From: Oscillospiraceae bacterium
GTDB lineage: Bacteria; Bacillota; Clostridia; Oscillospirales; Ruminococcaceae
Reading direction: 5' to 3'
Assembly: GCA_900768245.1 (NCBI GenBank)
Contig: CAAGCE010000284.1
Span: 1 to 51,232 of the forward strand
Length of the DNA stretch: 51,232 nucleotides
Shown here: piece after piece, positions 32,660 through 41,690 of the stretch
How positions within the stretch are numbered: position 1 is the first letter of the stretch
Layout of the letters: every line of letters begins with the position of its first letter
The notes under the pieces: generated by a model
Databases searched by the model: none
What the model was told of the DNA's origin: nothing
The model's input: the letters and a program-made list of their open reading frames with translations, nothing else
Program-made: the position numbers and the translations under genes

Positions 32660-35600
32660 ATGCCCGAATACATAAACAAGGACTATTACAGACAGCTTGC
32701 ACCCGGTGACAGATCATTTATCAATCTTACCGCACAGAATGTTAAGGCTGTAATGGACAGACTTAATGCGGAGCATATTATGTATTCCGCAACTATCGGA
32801 TACAAAAACACCATTACCGTCAGCAATGCTGATAGAGACAGAGCGCTTGCTATTGTAAAATCCCTTGCACAGCAGAACAGGGATAATGCAAAAATTATCG
32901 GTAATGTTCAGTACAGAGATCTGCCTGCTGAGGACAGAAGATACATAAACACCGATGCGGAAACCGCATTGCAGGTTGCAAATATTCTTGCGGGTGCGAC
33001 TGTTACAAAATTCAGCGGAAGAATTAACGGTGACAAGGCAACTCTGACCGTTGCAGGCGATGAAAACGCTTCCCTTGTCCGCAGAATTATTGATAATGTT
33101 CAGAATATGGATCTTGTAAATGAGCTTAATGAAAAGGGATATGAGCGTCTTTCTGATACAAACGGTTTTGTAAATATCCGCAACACTGCCACAGGGGAAA
33201 CCGCAGGCTTTGAGAGCCTCAGAGAAGTGCGCAGTATGTTCCTTGACCTCGAAAATGAGTTCTTTCATCCCACTAAAACACGGATTGAAGAAAACTCCTT
33301 TTACCGCATTGTTTCCGATGAGCCTAATATGGATTATTACATTTCCGAATATGACATTGAAACAGGCGAGGAGGTGGCAGTTTATCTTGATGATGAAGGT
33401 AAATGTCCCACCTTTGCGACTGTTGAAGCTGCAGTCGATTACGCACAATTTCACAGCATTGATTATACCAATTCCGATTCTCAGCTTGAAAAATGGTCGG
33501 TTATTGATGAGGAACGTGCTGCCGAAAAAGAAATGTTTGAGAAAAATATTGCGGCACAGGCTGAATATCCCATTGTTGACCGCATTTATCCCGATGATTT
33601 GATACATAACCCTGACAATCACAGCTTTACTTGGGTATATTTCAACGTTGACGGGGATGAGGGCAATGGCGAATTTATCGAAAACACCTTTTATGAGGAA
33701 GATGTTCTCAAAGCGTACAAGGAGAAAGCAAGTCGTGAAAATGCAGCCGAGGGCAGAAAAGCTTTTCTTGACTATATTTACACTCACAGCAGGGAAAATA
33801 CCATTGATGCACATTCGGGATATTATGAGGATTATGCTAACGGCTACATCAACAAGCCCGATTATGTAAACAGATTTTACGATGAAAATAGCATAATCGA
33901 CTTCCTTGAAAAGCATACTCCGGAAATTGCAAAACAGAAAAATTATGATAAGGAAATTACTGCGGAAGCGGACGGACTTATCATAGACGGTTATGAGGGT
34001 ACATGGTATGTTGTTGATACTGAAACCGTTGACGGTAAGGAGATTTTTCTTCTTGAAAGCGAAAATTACGGTGATGAAACCTTCGGTATTATAATTGACA
34101 AGGACAGGAATGTTCTTGTAGATGAATCCTGGAACGGATTTCTTGATTATCATGAGAAATATGGAGAGCGTACTTCAGAAGAAAAGCTTGCCGATAAGGT
34201 TCGTATAGAGTGGACAGATTTTCTTGAAGGTATGCGAAAGGAAAGTGCCGATGTGCTGATTGAATCTGCTTATGAGATAAGCACTAAGGATAATATTCAG
34301 ACATATATCACCGAGGAAAATCTTAATCTGACAGACAATCAGATAGATGCGCTGCTCTCAAAGGATCATCTTATTGATATGCTGTATAACGAGTGGAATC
34401 ATTATGAGTATTACAGCAGCTATTCCGATGTTGAGGAGCTTCTCGAACATACGGCGGATCAGATACTTACAGCACAGGGCAGGGCAAAGTCACAGCTTGC
34501 TAAACAGCAGCTTGAAACAGTGCTTTCCGAGGTGAGAAAGGCACTGGAGGAAAACGGATACAGCGGTGTTGAAAGCAAAATCCGTAATGATAATTTCGAT
34601 GCTTTTGTAAATGATTATAAGGAACATTTTTCAAATGTTTGTCTGAATGGGGATTATCCCGAGCTTGCAGATATGGTGTTCGGCAGCGTTGACAGAATAC
34701 CGGACCCGTGGCAGCATTTTGAGGATTCTGTATTTCATGATGATATTGCCAAGAATATGGAGCAGCTTTTTGATACCATGCAGATTGAATGGAGCGGTAT
34801 GATGAAGGCAGCTGAGGAGAAAAAGCAGCAGGAGCCGCCGCTTTTCCTTGAACCTGTGACGGATTTTTCCGCATTATCCGATGAAAAAATCAAGGCGTAT
34901 CACGCAAGCAACGCTGCAAATATGGAATGTTCAAGGGCAATCGAAGCAGCTATTGGAAGAAACTACGGCGCTAAATCCGAGCATTCTCTTGATACGGCAA
35001 CTGCAATTAAGGAAGTGCTTGAAAAGTTCTCCGCCGAAAGAGTTGCCTTTATCCTTGCGGCAAGATTTAAGGAGCTTGATTGGGACAAACGTATTTCTAC
35101 GGATAATATTTCCTGGGCAAAGGATTATCTGAAAAATATCCCTTCGCAGTATTATGAAAATAAAAACTTCCTTCCTCACGAAAATGGACTTGCGGATTTG
35201 TTTGGAACTGCCTTTCGCAGAGAATATTTGCAGGAGAAGGAAAAGAAAACCCCTGAGAGAACAGCCGAAGACATTACTATTGGTGACAGATACCGCTTTA
35301 AGGGCGCTGATGTTGAGGTTGTATCAATGAAGGGCGTATATCCAAATGATGTGGGTATTTCCAAAACCGAGAATATGGGCGGTGTTGCTTATGCCGTGAC
35401 CTCCAATGTGGATAAATACGAGCTTCACAGAAATGGCGAATATCTGGGTAATGGTGAGAAAACTGTTGTATCCGAGCTTGACAAAGCAAAAAAATACATT
35501 TCCGATTATCTTGAAGATGAATTTGCAAGCAAGGCGGATTTTACCGATATGCAGCATATTCATATCGGATATACCGAGATTGGCAGCGAGGAACAGGGCG

Positions 35601-38600
35601 ATTTTGAACTTCAGATGGAAGCTGACCTGGAGAATCTCACAGTGTCATATCTGATTGACGGAGAGATTGCAGCAGTAGAAAAATATGATTCGCCGGAGCA
35701 GATGAACAGAGAAAATTTATCCGTACTTAGCTTTGAGGACATGGTTTCTGTGGGAACGGCTGCACTGGATAAAATGCTTGCCGAAAGACAGGAAAAGGTC
35801 AGCACCGTGCTTGCCGTTTCACAGTATGATACAAGCAGATATTACATTGCAAATGACGTGACCGAAGCTGCTGTCAAGGACTTGATTTCAAATTCCGACA
35901 AGCTGTTTATGAATCTTTGTGCTTTGGGAGGAAAGCAGATAAGCGAGATTGAGTTTGCACAGTATTCCCAGACAGATGGTATAAAGGCTATTGATGTAAA
36001 TATTGACGAGCAGACAATGCGCATTTATAATTCTGATTCCATAATTTCATTTGGAGAAATTCGTGGCGTGGATAATATTTTCAAGGATCTTGACCTTGCA
36101 AACAATACAATGAATTTTTCTGTGATTACCATTGACGGTGAAGAACCTTTTGTTACAGGCGAATATGTTCGCAAGGACGATGTTACCGAGCTTGAAGAAT
36201 ATCAGGAATATATTGAAAAAACAGGCAGGGTTTCTGCCGATGTTAGGGTAGAATATTATCAGCTGGGCGGTGACAATGAATCCTATGAAGCCGATGAAAA
36301 TGAGTGTGCATATATTTCAGAACATCTTGCAGAAGTGCTTGATTACGGCTTGACCATTTGCCTTGAAATGAACAGTTATTCCATTGAAACGCCTATGGAG
36401 CTGCTTGAAGCGGAAGTGCAGGAAGAAAATGAGCTTGATATATCCTGGATACCCATTCCTGAAACAGAGGATGAAAATGGTCATCCTACAAGCTACTATG
36501 CAAAGTATAACGATGAAACTTTCTGGATCTCCGAAAATCCTGAAAGCAAATTTGATATTGAGGAACAGGACAGCCACGGGAATTTTGCACCGATAAATGA
36601 AGATTTCAGCGGATTTATGCGCAGAGGTGAAGCAGAAAAATATTTTGAGGAGCATATCGGTGAATATATTGCGGAGCGTGATGAGGCTATACTTGATGCG
36701 TTGGTGGGGAATACCTACAATCCTGAAAGTATATCTGACGAACGTGATGCTATTGCCGCAAAAAATAACGTTCTGAATGATTATTTCAACAACAATCCCA
36801 AGGCGGTTATGAAAGCACTGCTTGAAAATATGACTGCAAAAATATCTGCCGATATGTCTATATCTGAAACGCAGGAGATTTTCGGAACACGCAGCAGGCA
36901 CAGTATTTCCCTTAACGATTACGATTATTCTCTGACACTTTCTCCAACGGACGGCGGACTTGATTTCAAGGACGATGCTTCCGGTCGTGAAATGACTCTC
37001 GGCTGGGGTCATGTAAATGAAATTATGCGAACCATAGCTTATGACAGAAGTGCAGAAAGAGCGACCCTTCTTCACAGCGAGATTTTATACGGGTCAGGCT
37101 TTCATGACGGTAAATTCCGAGTAGCGGGATTTTATGAAGCAGGTCACACCAAAAAGGAACTTGCTGATTTTCTGAAAAAGGAATACGGAATCGGCGGCCA
37201 CTCAGGCATTGCTCCCATCAAATGGTCAAACCATGACAGCAGGGGACTTGAAATAGAAACTGAGGACAGAAAGGAAACATATACCTGGAATGAGGTTGCA
37301 AAGGCAATTTCAGAGCTTATGGAAAAGGGTGAATATATTACTCAGAAGGACATTGACACGCGTATAAGATATGCGCAGTTGATCATAGAAAATGCAAATG
37401 ATAAAACCGATTTCAATGACCTGATTTACGCACACAGCGTTCTGCAGAAATACGGTGTCGAACAGCCTCAGGAGGTTAACGAATACAAGATTTATCAGCT
37501 TAAAAAGGGTGAAGAAAATCACCTTATCCGCTTTGCAGGATATGATGAAGCTATGAAATACGGAGCTGAGAGGGCAGCAATGCCCGACAGCTATGAACTT
37601 ATATATACAGGCAGCCTTGATGAATTTGATGATGAAAACAAGCTTGAAGCTATTTATACCAAGTTTAATATAGACAGACCCGCAGATTTCAAGGGGCATT
37701 CCCTTTCTGTCAGCGATATTATCGTTATGAATGATGAAGCACATTATGTTGATTCATTCGGATTTATTGATGTTTCGGATAAATTCTTAGGCAAGGAAAG
37801 AGAGAAAATAGACCTTGCATATTTCGACAACATACGCATTACATACAAGAGAGAATGGATTGACGATGACCTCAATGATGAGCAGAATCCTGCCTATGAG
37901 GAAACAATAACTGTTTTCAGCATGAATGAGGATAACACCTTTGACAGACATTCGTTTAATGCTACAAACAGTCCCACTGTTCCCATTATTTCGGAGGAGA
38001 GAATTGTTTCCGCAGAAGATATGCTCAATGAGCTTAACAGACAGCTTGAATTTATCCGCAGCCGTGGAGACAAGTACACCATTTCTCTTACTGATTCTGA
38101 CGGAAATGTTCGTGACCTTAAAGGTCATGAGTTTGAGTTTGTTGTAAGCGAAACTTCCGAAAATATCAGAACGGATTTTGGTTACGAGCCTTCAATCGGT
38201 GATGTGGTTGATGTTGACGGTGAGCTGCACCGTATTACGGATATAAACGATAATGTGGTGACTATGGAGGAAGTCTCAAACTTCCTGGCATTACCCATAA
38301 GTATGACAATGGCTGAATTTCTCAGCTCCGGTTATTTGCTTTATGAACAGGCAAAAGAGTCTGAGAGAATCAAGTCTCCAGTGGAGACAAAAGAAAAAAA
38401 TCCCGAAGAAAATGTTAAGTCTCCACCGGAGACTCAGAAATCCAATGCAAATAATTTCGTTATTACCAATGAAAATCTGGGCGTAAATGGTCCCAAGGCT
38501 CGTTTTAATGCCAATGTTGCAGCAGTGCAAACGTTGAATAAAATTGAATCCGAAAACAGGACAGCAACACCCGAAGAGCAGGTTGTTCTTTCGGAATACA

Positions 38601-38896
38601 CAGGCTGGGGAGCAATTCCGCAGGCATTTGATCCAAATAATTCTGACTGGAAGGCTGAATATGAAAAGCTGAAAACTGTTCTTTCCGATTCGGAATACAT
38701 TGATGCAAGGCGTTCTACCCTTAATTCCCATTACACATCTCCCATTGTTATCAATGCAATTTATGAGGGACTTTCTAATTTCGGCTTTGAAAAAGGAAAA
38801 ATCCTTGAGCCTGCAATGGGTATTGGTAATTTTTTTGGTTCAATGCCCGAAAAATGCGAGGCAGTGAGCTTCATGGAGTTGAACTTGATGATCTGA
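32660..38896 (+). CDS. Giant LPD/YodL/methylase-helicase, N-terminal part (frameshifted)
   Basis: This part has 2078 residues. Two ~65-residue units at the start (FINLTAQNVKAVMDRL and YINTDAETALQVANIL) resemble the tail of the GGDEF protein. A long multi-domain region of the large-polyvalent-protein type follows. A YodL-like domain lies near 1605-1710 (YKIYQLKKGEENHLIRFAGY ... FKGHSLSVSDIIVMND), then a spacer with two KSPxET palindromic repeats. A methylase start lies near 1930 onward (LSEYTGWGAIPQAFD, then motif I ILEPAMGIGNFFG). Sense breaks at an A5 tract (38850-38854); the last 13 residues are out of frame. It continues in the gene at 38854. Confidence 0.85.
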   Translation: MPEYINKDYYRQLAPGDRSFINLTAQNVKAVMDRLNAEHIMYSATIGYKNTITVSNADRDRALAIVKSLAQQNRDNAKIIGNVQYRDLPAEDRRYINTDAETALQVANILAGATVTKFSGRINGDKATLTVAGDENASLVRRIIDNVQNMDLVNELNEKGYERLSDTNGFVNIRNTATGETAGFESLREVRSMFLDLENEFFHPTKTRIEENSFYRIVSDEPNMDYYISEYDIETGEEVAVYLDDEGKCPTFATVEAAVDYAQFHSIDYTNSDSQLEKWSVIDEERAAEKEMFEKNIAAQAEYPIVDRIYPDDLIHNPDNHSFTWVYFNVDGDEGNGEFIENTFYEEDVLKAYKEKASRENAAEGRKAFLDYIYTHSRENTIDAHSGYYEDYANGYINKPDYVNRFYDENSIIDFLEKHTPEIAKQKNYDKEITAEADGLIIDGYEGTWYVVDTETVDGKEIFLLESENYGDETFGIIIDKDRNVLVDESWNGFLDYHEKYGERTSEEKLADKVRIEWTDFLEGMRKESADVLIESAYEISTKDNIQTYITEENLNLTDNQIDALLSKDHLIDMLYNEWNHYEYYSSYSDVEELLEHTADQILTAQGRAKSQLAKQQLETVLSEVRKALEENGYSGVESKIRNDNFDAFVNDYKEHFSNVCLNGDYPELADMVFGSVDRIPDPWQHFEDSVFHDDIAKNMEQLFDTMQIEWSGMMKAAEEKKQQEPPLFLEPVTDFSALSDEKIKAYHASNAANMECSRAIEAAIGRNYGAKSEHSLDTATAIKEVLEKFSAERVAFILAARFKELDWDKRISTDNISWAKDYLKNIPSQYYENKNFLPHENGLADLFGTAFRREYLQEKEKKTPERTAEDITIGDRYRFKGADVEVVSMKGVYPNDVGISKTENMGGVAYAVTSNVDKYELHRNGEYLGNGEKTVVSELDKAKKYISDYLEDEFASKADFTDMQHIHIGYTEIGSEEQGDFELQMEADLENLTVSYLIDGEIAAVEKYDSPEQMNRENLSVLSFEDMVSVGTAALDKMLAERQEKVSTVLAVSQYDTSRYYIANDVTEAAVKDLISNSDKLFMNLCALGGKQISEIEFAQYSQTDGIKAIDVNIDEQTMRIYNSDSIISFGEIRGVDNIFKDLDLANNTMNFSVITIDGEEPFVTGEYVRKDDVTELEEYQEYIEKTGRVSADVRVEYYQLGGDNESYEADENECAYISEHLAEVLDYGLTICLEMNSYSIETPMELLEAEVQEENELDISWIPIPETEDENGHPTSYYAKYNDETFWISENPESKFDIEEQDSHGNFAPINEDFSGFMRRGEAEKYFEEHIGEYIAERDEAILDALVGNTYNPESISDERDAIAAKNNVLNDYFNNNPKAVMKALLENMTAKISADMSISETQEIFGTRSRHSISLNDYDYSLTLSPTDGGLDFKDDASGREMTLGWGHVNEIMRTIAYDRSAERATLLHSEILYGSGFHDGKFRVAGFYEAGHTKKELADFLKKEYGIGGHSGIAPIKWSNHDSRGLEIETEDRKETYTWNEVAKAISELMEKGEYITQKDIDTRIRYAQLIIENANDKTDFNDLIYAHSVLQKYGVEQPQEVNEYKIYQLKKGEENHLIRFAGYDEAMKYGAERAAMPDSYELIYTGSLDEFDDENKLEAIYTKFNIDRPADFKGHSLSVSDIIVMNDEAHYVDSFGFIDVSDKFLGKEREKIDLAYFDNIRITYKREWIDDDLNDEQNPAYEETITVFSMNEDNTFDRHSFNATNSPTVPIISEERIVSAEDMLNELNRQLEFIRSRGDKYTISLTDSDGNVRDLKGHEFEFVVSETSENIRTDFGYEPSIGDVVDVDGELHRITDINDNVVTMEEVSNFLALPISMTMAEFLSSGYLLYEQAKESERIKSPVETKEKNPEENVKSPPETQKSNANNFVITNENLGVNGPKARFNANVAAVQTLNKIESENRTATPEEQVVLSEYTGWGAIPQAFDPNNSDWKAEYEKLKTVLSDSEYIDARRSTLNSHYTSPIVINAIYEGLSNFGFEKGKILEPAMGIGNFFGSMPEKCEAVSFMELNLMI
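38373..38388. repeat. Palindromic repeat, copy 2 (inside the helicase gene)
   Basis: AGTCTCC-AGT-GGAGAC is preceded by ATCAA exactly as in the parB copy and read in the same frame (K-S-P-V-E-T). The last T of the right arm is changed to A. Confidence 0.65.
38418..38434. repeat. Palindromic repeat, copy 3 (inside the helicase gene)
   Basis: AGTCTCC-ACC-GGAGACT is followed by CAG as in the parB copy, in the same frame (K-S-P-P-E-T-Q). It lies 45 bases after copy 2. Confidence 0.7.
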
Positions 38897-41658
38897 CAGG
38901 AAGAATTGCAAAGCAGCTTTACCCGGGGGCTGATATTCAGATAAAAGGCTTTGAAAAAACAGTCTTTCAAAATGACAGCTTTGATGTAGTGGTGGGCAAT
39001 GTTCCCTTCGGAAATTACAAGGTAAATGACAAGGACTACAATAAAAATAACTTCCTTATCCACGACTATTTTATAGCAAAGGCACTGGACAAGGTGCATG
39101 CGGGGGGAATTGTTGCTGTTGTTACCTCCAATGGTACAATGGATAAGAAAAATGACGATATTCGTAAATACATAGCACAGAGGGCAGAGCTTTTGGGTGC
39201 GATAAGACTTCCCGATACTGCTTTCAAGGCAAATGCGGGTACAGAGGTCGTATCGGATATTCTTTTCCTTAAAAAACGTGAGCGGCCTATTGAAATTGAC
39301 CCTGACAAGGAAGGCTGGATAAAAATAGGTGCTTCCGCAGACGGATTTGATGTGAATAATTATTTTGTCGAAAATCCCGATATGGTAATGGGTGAGTTCC
39401 GGGAGGTAATCGGTAGATTTGGCAATGAAGTGACCGTTAGACTTGATGATCCGTCAATGCTCAAAAACATGCTTTTCGATGCTGTGAAGAAAATTCAGGG
39501 CGAATATGAAGCAGCAAAGATTGTTGATAAAAGCTCTCACGATAATCCCGATATAATTCCTGCTCCTGCGGATTCACGCAAATTCAGCTACCAGGCTGTA
39601 AATGGTGAGCTGTATTACAGAGAAGCAGGAGAAACAATGGAGAAAGTCCCTCAGAATGGCAGAGGTAAGGACAAACTTGCCCGTGCGGTTGCAATGGTTG
39701 AGTTGCGTGATACCGTCAGAGAGCTGCTTGATTTGCAGATGAACAATTCAGATAAATCCCTTGATGACAGCATTTCAGAGGTCAGAGAAAAACTGAATAG
39801 AATATATGATGCTTTCGTTCAGAAATACGGTTATATATCCGAAAAGAAGAATAAGGACGCATTCAAAGGTGATGACGATTATCAGCTCCTTTCCGCACTG
39901 GAAACAGAGGATAAGGAAAATGGCACATACAAGAAAGCTGATATTTTCGAGCATAACACCGTAAAGCCTAAGACCATAGCAGAGCATGTTGAAACTGCAC
40001 AGGAAGCACTTATTATATCCATTGCTGAAAAGGCAAAGGTGGATTTTGATTTTATGTCCGAGCTTTGCGGAATGGATAAGGAATCTATGATAAACGACCT
40101 GCAGGGACAGATATTCAGACTTCCGATAGAGGAAGAAAAATATGTTACCGCAGACGAATATCTGACGGGTAATATTCGCAAGAAAATTGCTGAGCTTGAA
40201 AATGCTCCCGAAGGCATGGATATTACAGCCAATAGGAAAGCACTTGAAAAGGCGATACCGCCCCGAGTTGAAGCAAAGGATATTTCCGTTAAGTTGGGTT
40301 CTCACTGGATTTCGTCCGACTATATCCGTCAGTTTGTTTGTGAAAAATTCAATCCCGACTGGAAAGCACAGCATGAGATGACCGTCCAGTACAGTAAAGC
40401 GGCAGGCGAGTGGAAAATCGAGGATGTAAACGCAACTTCAAAGAAAAATTATGTTGCAACCAATGTGTTTGGCACTCACAGAATGCACGCTTACAAGATT
40501 CTGGAGGGTATTCTGAATAACAGTGACCTCCAGGTTAAGGACCACAAGAAGGATGAAAACGGTTATGATTTGCGTGATGACAAGGGAAATTATATACTTG
40601 TGGTAAATCAAGAGGAAACCAAGGCTGTAAGACAGGTTGCAAATCTCATAAAATCCGAATTTCAGGACTGGATTTTTAAGGATCCCGACAGGCGTGAGGA
40701 CCTTGTTCAGACCTACAATGAAATATATAATTCCATAAGAACGAGAGAGTATGACGGAAGTCACCTTAATTTCGTGGGAATGAACACTGACATTACTCTT
40801 AAGGGACATCAGAAAAATGCTATTGCAAGAGCACTATACGGCGGAAACACACTGCTTGCACACGCTGTGGGCGCCGGAAAGTCGTATGAAATGATTGCTA
40901 TTGCTATGGAGGGAAAGCGTCTGGGACTGCATACAAAATCTTTGTTTGCCGTTCCCAATTCCCTTACAGAGCAGATGGGCAATGATTTCAGAAAGCTGTA
41001 CCCAAACGCAAATGTGCTTGTGGCAACGAAAAAAGACTTTGAAAAGGCTAACAGATTAAAGCTGTTTGCAAAAATTGCTGCAAACGATTGGGATGCCGTA
41101 ATTGTCGGTCACACTCAGTTTGACCGTATGGGGCTTTCTCCCGAGCGTGAGCAGGCATATCTTAAGGCAGAGATTGAAAAGCTTCGTGAGGAAATGGAAA
41201 ACGCTGCTGCATACGGTGAAAAGAGCTTTTCCGTTAAGAAAATCGAAGCAGCAATTGCAAATTATGAGGACAGACTTCAGAAGCTGAATGATGCACAGGT
41301 CAAGGACGATTTCATTGATTTTGAGAAACTTGGCTTTGACAAGATTTTCATTGACGAATGTCATATGTATAAGAATTTGGCTACAGCAACAAAAATGCAT
41401 AACGTTTCAGGTCTTGGCAGCGGCGGTGCGGCACGTTCCTTTAATTTGCTGATGAAGTCAAAATATATGGATGAGATTACCGGTGGAAAGGGACAGACAT
41501 ACGCTTCGGGTACGCCTATAAGTAACAGCATGTGCGAGCTTTATACCATGATGCGTTATTTGCAGGCAGGTATGCTCAAGGATTGCGGTATTGATCATTT
41601 CGATGAATGGGCGGCGGATTTCGGGGAGGTTAAGACCGATTATGAACACTTACTATAG
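38854..41658 (+). CDS. Giant methylase-helicase, continued; truncated by the nested element
   Basis: This part has 934 residues. One extra A at 38850-38854 joins it to the preceding part as PEKMRGSELHGVELDDLTGR. The methylase motif IV is seen as VVVGNVPFGNYKV. A SNF2-like helicase start follows with Walker A-like LLAHAVGAGKSYEM near residue 665 and motif II FIDECHMYKN near 830, then YASGTPISNS (motif III). Sense stops after VKTDYE, where the nested element adds HLL and a stop. Helicase motifs IV-VI are missing, so the protein should be inactive as a motor unless the element excises precisely. Confidence 0.85.
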   Translation: MRGSELHGVELDDLTGRIAKQLYPGADIQIKGFEKTVFQNDSFDVVVGNVPFGNYKVNDKDYNKNNFLIHDYFIAKALDKVHAGGIVAVVTSNGTMDKKNDDIRKYIAQRAELLGAIRLPDTAFKANAGTEVVSDILFLKKRERPIEIDPDKEGWIKIGASADGFDVNNYFVENPDMVMGEFREVIGRFGNEVTVRLDDPSMLKNMLFDAVKKIQGEYEAAKIVDKSSHDNPDIIPAPADSRKFSYQAVNGELYYREAGETMEKVPQNGRGKDKLARAVAMVELRDTVRELLDLQMNNSDKSLDDSISEVREKLNRIYDAFVQKYGYISEKKNKDAFKGDDDYQLLSALETEDKENGTYKKADIFEHNTVKPKTIAEHVETAQEALIISIAEKAKVDFDFMSELCGMDKESMINDLQGQIFRLPIEEEKYVTADEYLTGNIRKKIAELENAPEGMDITANRKALEKAIPPRVEAKDISVKLGSHWISSDYIRQFVCEKFNPDWKAQHEMTVQYSKAAGEWKIEDVNATSKKNYVATNVFGTHRMHAYKILEGILNNSDLQVKDHKKDENGYDLRDDKGNYILVVNQEETKAVRQVANLIKSEFQDWIFKDPDRREDLVQTYNEIYNSIRTREYDGSHLNFVGMNTDITLKGHQKNAIARALYGGNTLLAHAVGAGKSYEMIAIAMEGKRLGLHTKSLFAVPNSLTEQMGNDFRKLYPNANVLVATKKDFEKANRLKLFAKIAANDWDAVIVGHTQFDRMGLSPEREQAYLKAEIEKLREEMENAAAYGEKSFSVKKIEAAIANYEDRLQKLNDAQVKDDFIDFEKLGFDKIFIDECHMYKNLATATKMHNVSGLGSGGAARSFNLLMKSKYMDEITGGKGQTYASGTPISNSMCELYTMMRYLQAGMLKDCGIDHFDEWAADFGEVKTDYEHLL

Positions 41659-41679
41659 TGCACCAAACAGTAAGTGTTC
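41644..41679. repeat. Inverted repeat at the left junction of the nested element
   Basis: GAACACTTACT (41644-41654) and AGTAAGTGTTC (41669-41679) are perfect 11-bp arms around 14 bases. The helicase coding sense ends at GAA (41644-41646), so the repeat sits on the element end. It may be the binding arms of the serine recombinase (att site), and might also end the minus-strand recombinase transcript. Confidence 0.65.
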
Positions 41680-41690
41680 ATTTTATTTTA

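Larger units (their letters stand above)
119..41645. mobile_element. Outer integrative and conjugative element (one end; interrupted by a second element)
   Basis: The stretch holds a complete set of conjugation functions: initiator, MobC, relaxase, ParA/ParB, VirD4, pilin, VirB6-like, PrgI, VirB4, large transfer protein, TopB, SSB and a giant methylase-helicase. This gene set is typical of Tn1549/CTn-like elements of Clostridia. The left boundary is set at the 3' end of tRNA-Asn. The right part, including the remaining helicase and the integrase, must lie beyond the nested element and outside the window. The exact attachment core cannot be determined without the other end. Confidence 0.8.

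Noticed and set aside
32714..34153. Long open frame on the minus strand (479 codons) inside the giant helicase gene
   Set aside because: It is antisense to well-supported coding sequence, has Ile/Phe/Cys-rich composition typical of a shadow frame, and no ribosome site or family motif.
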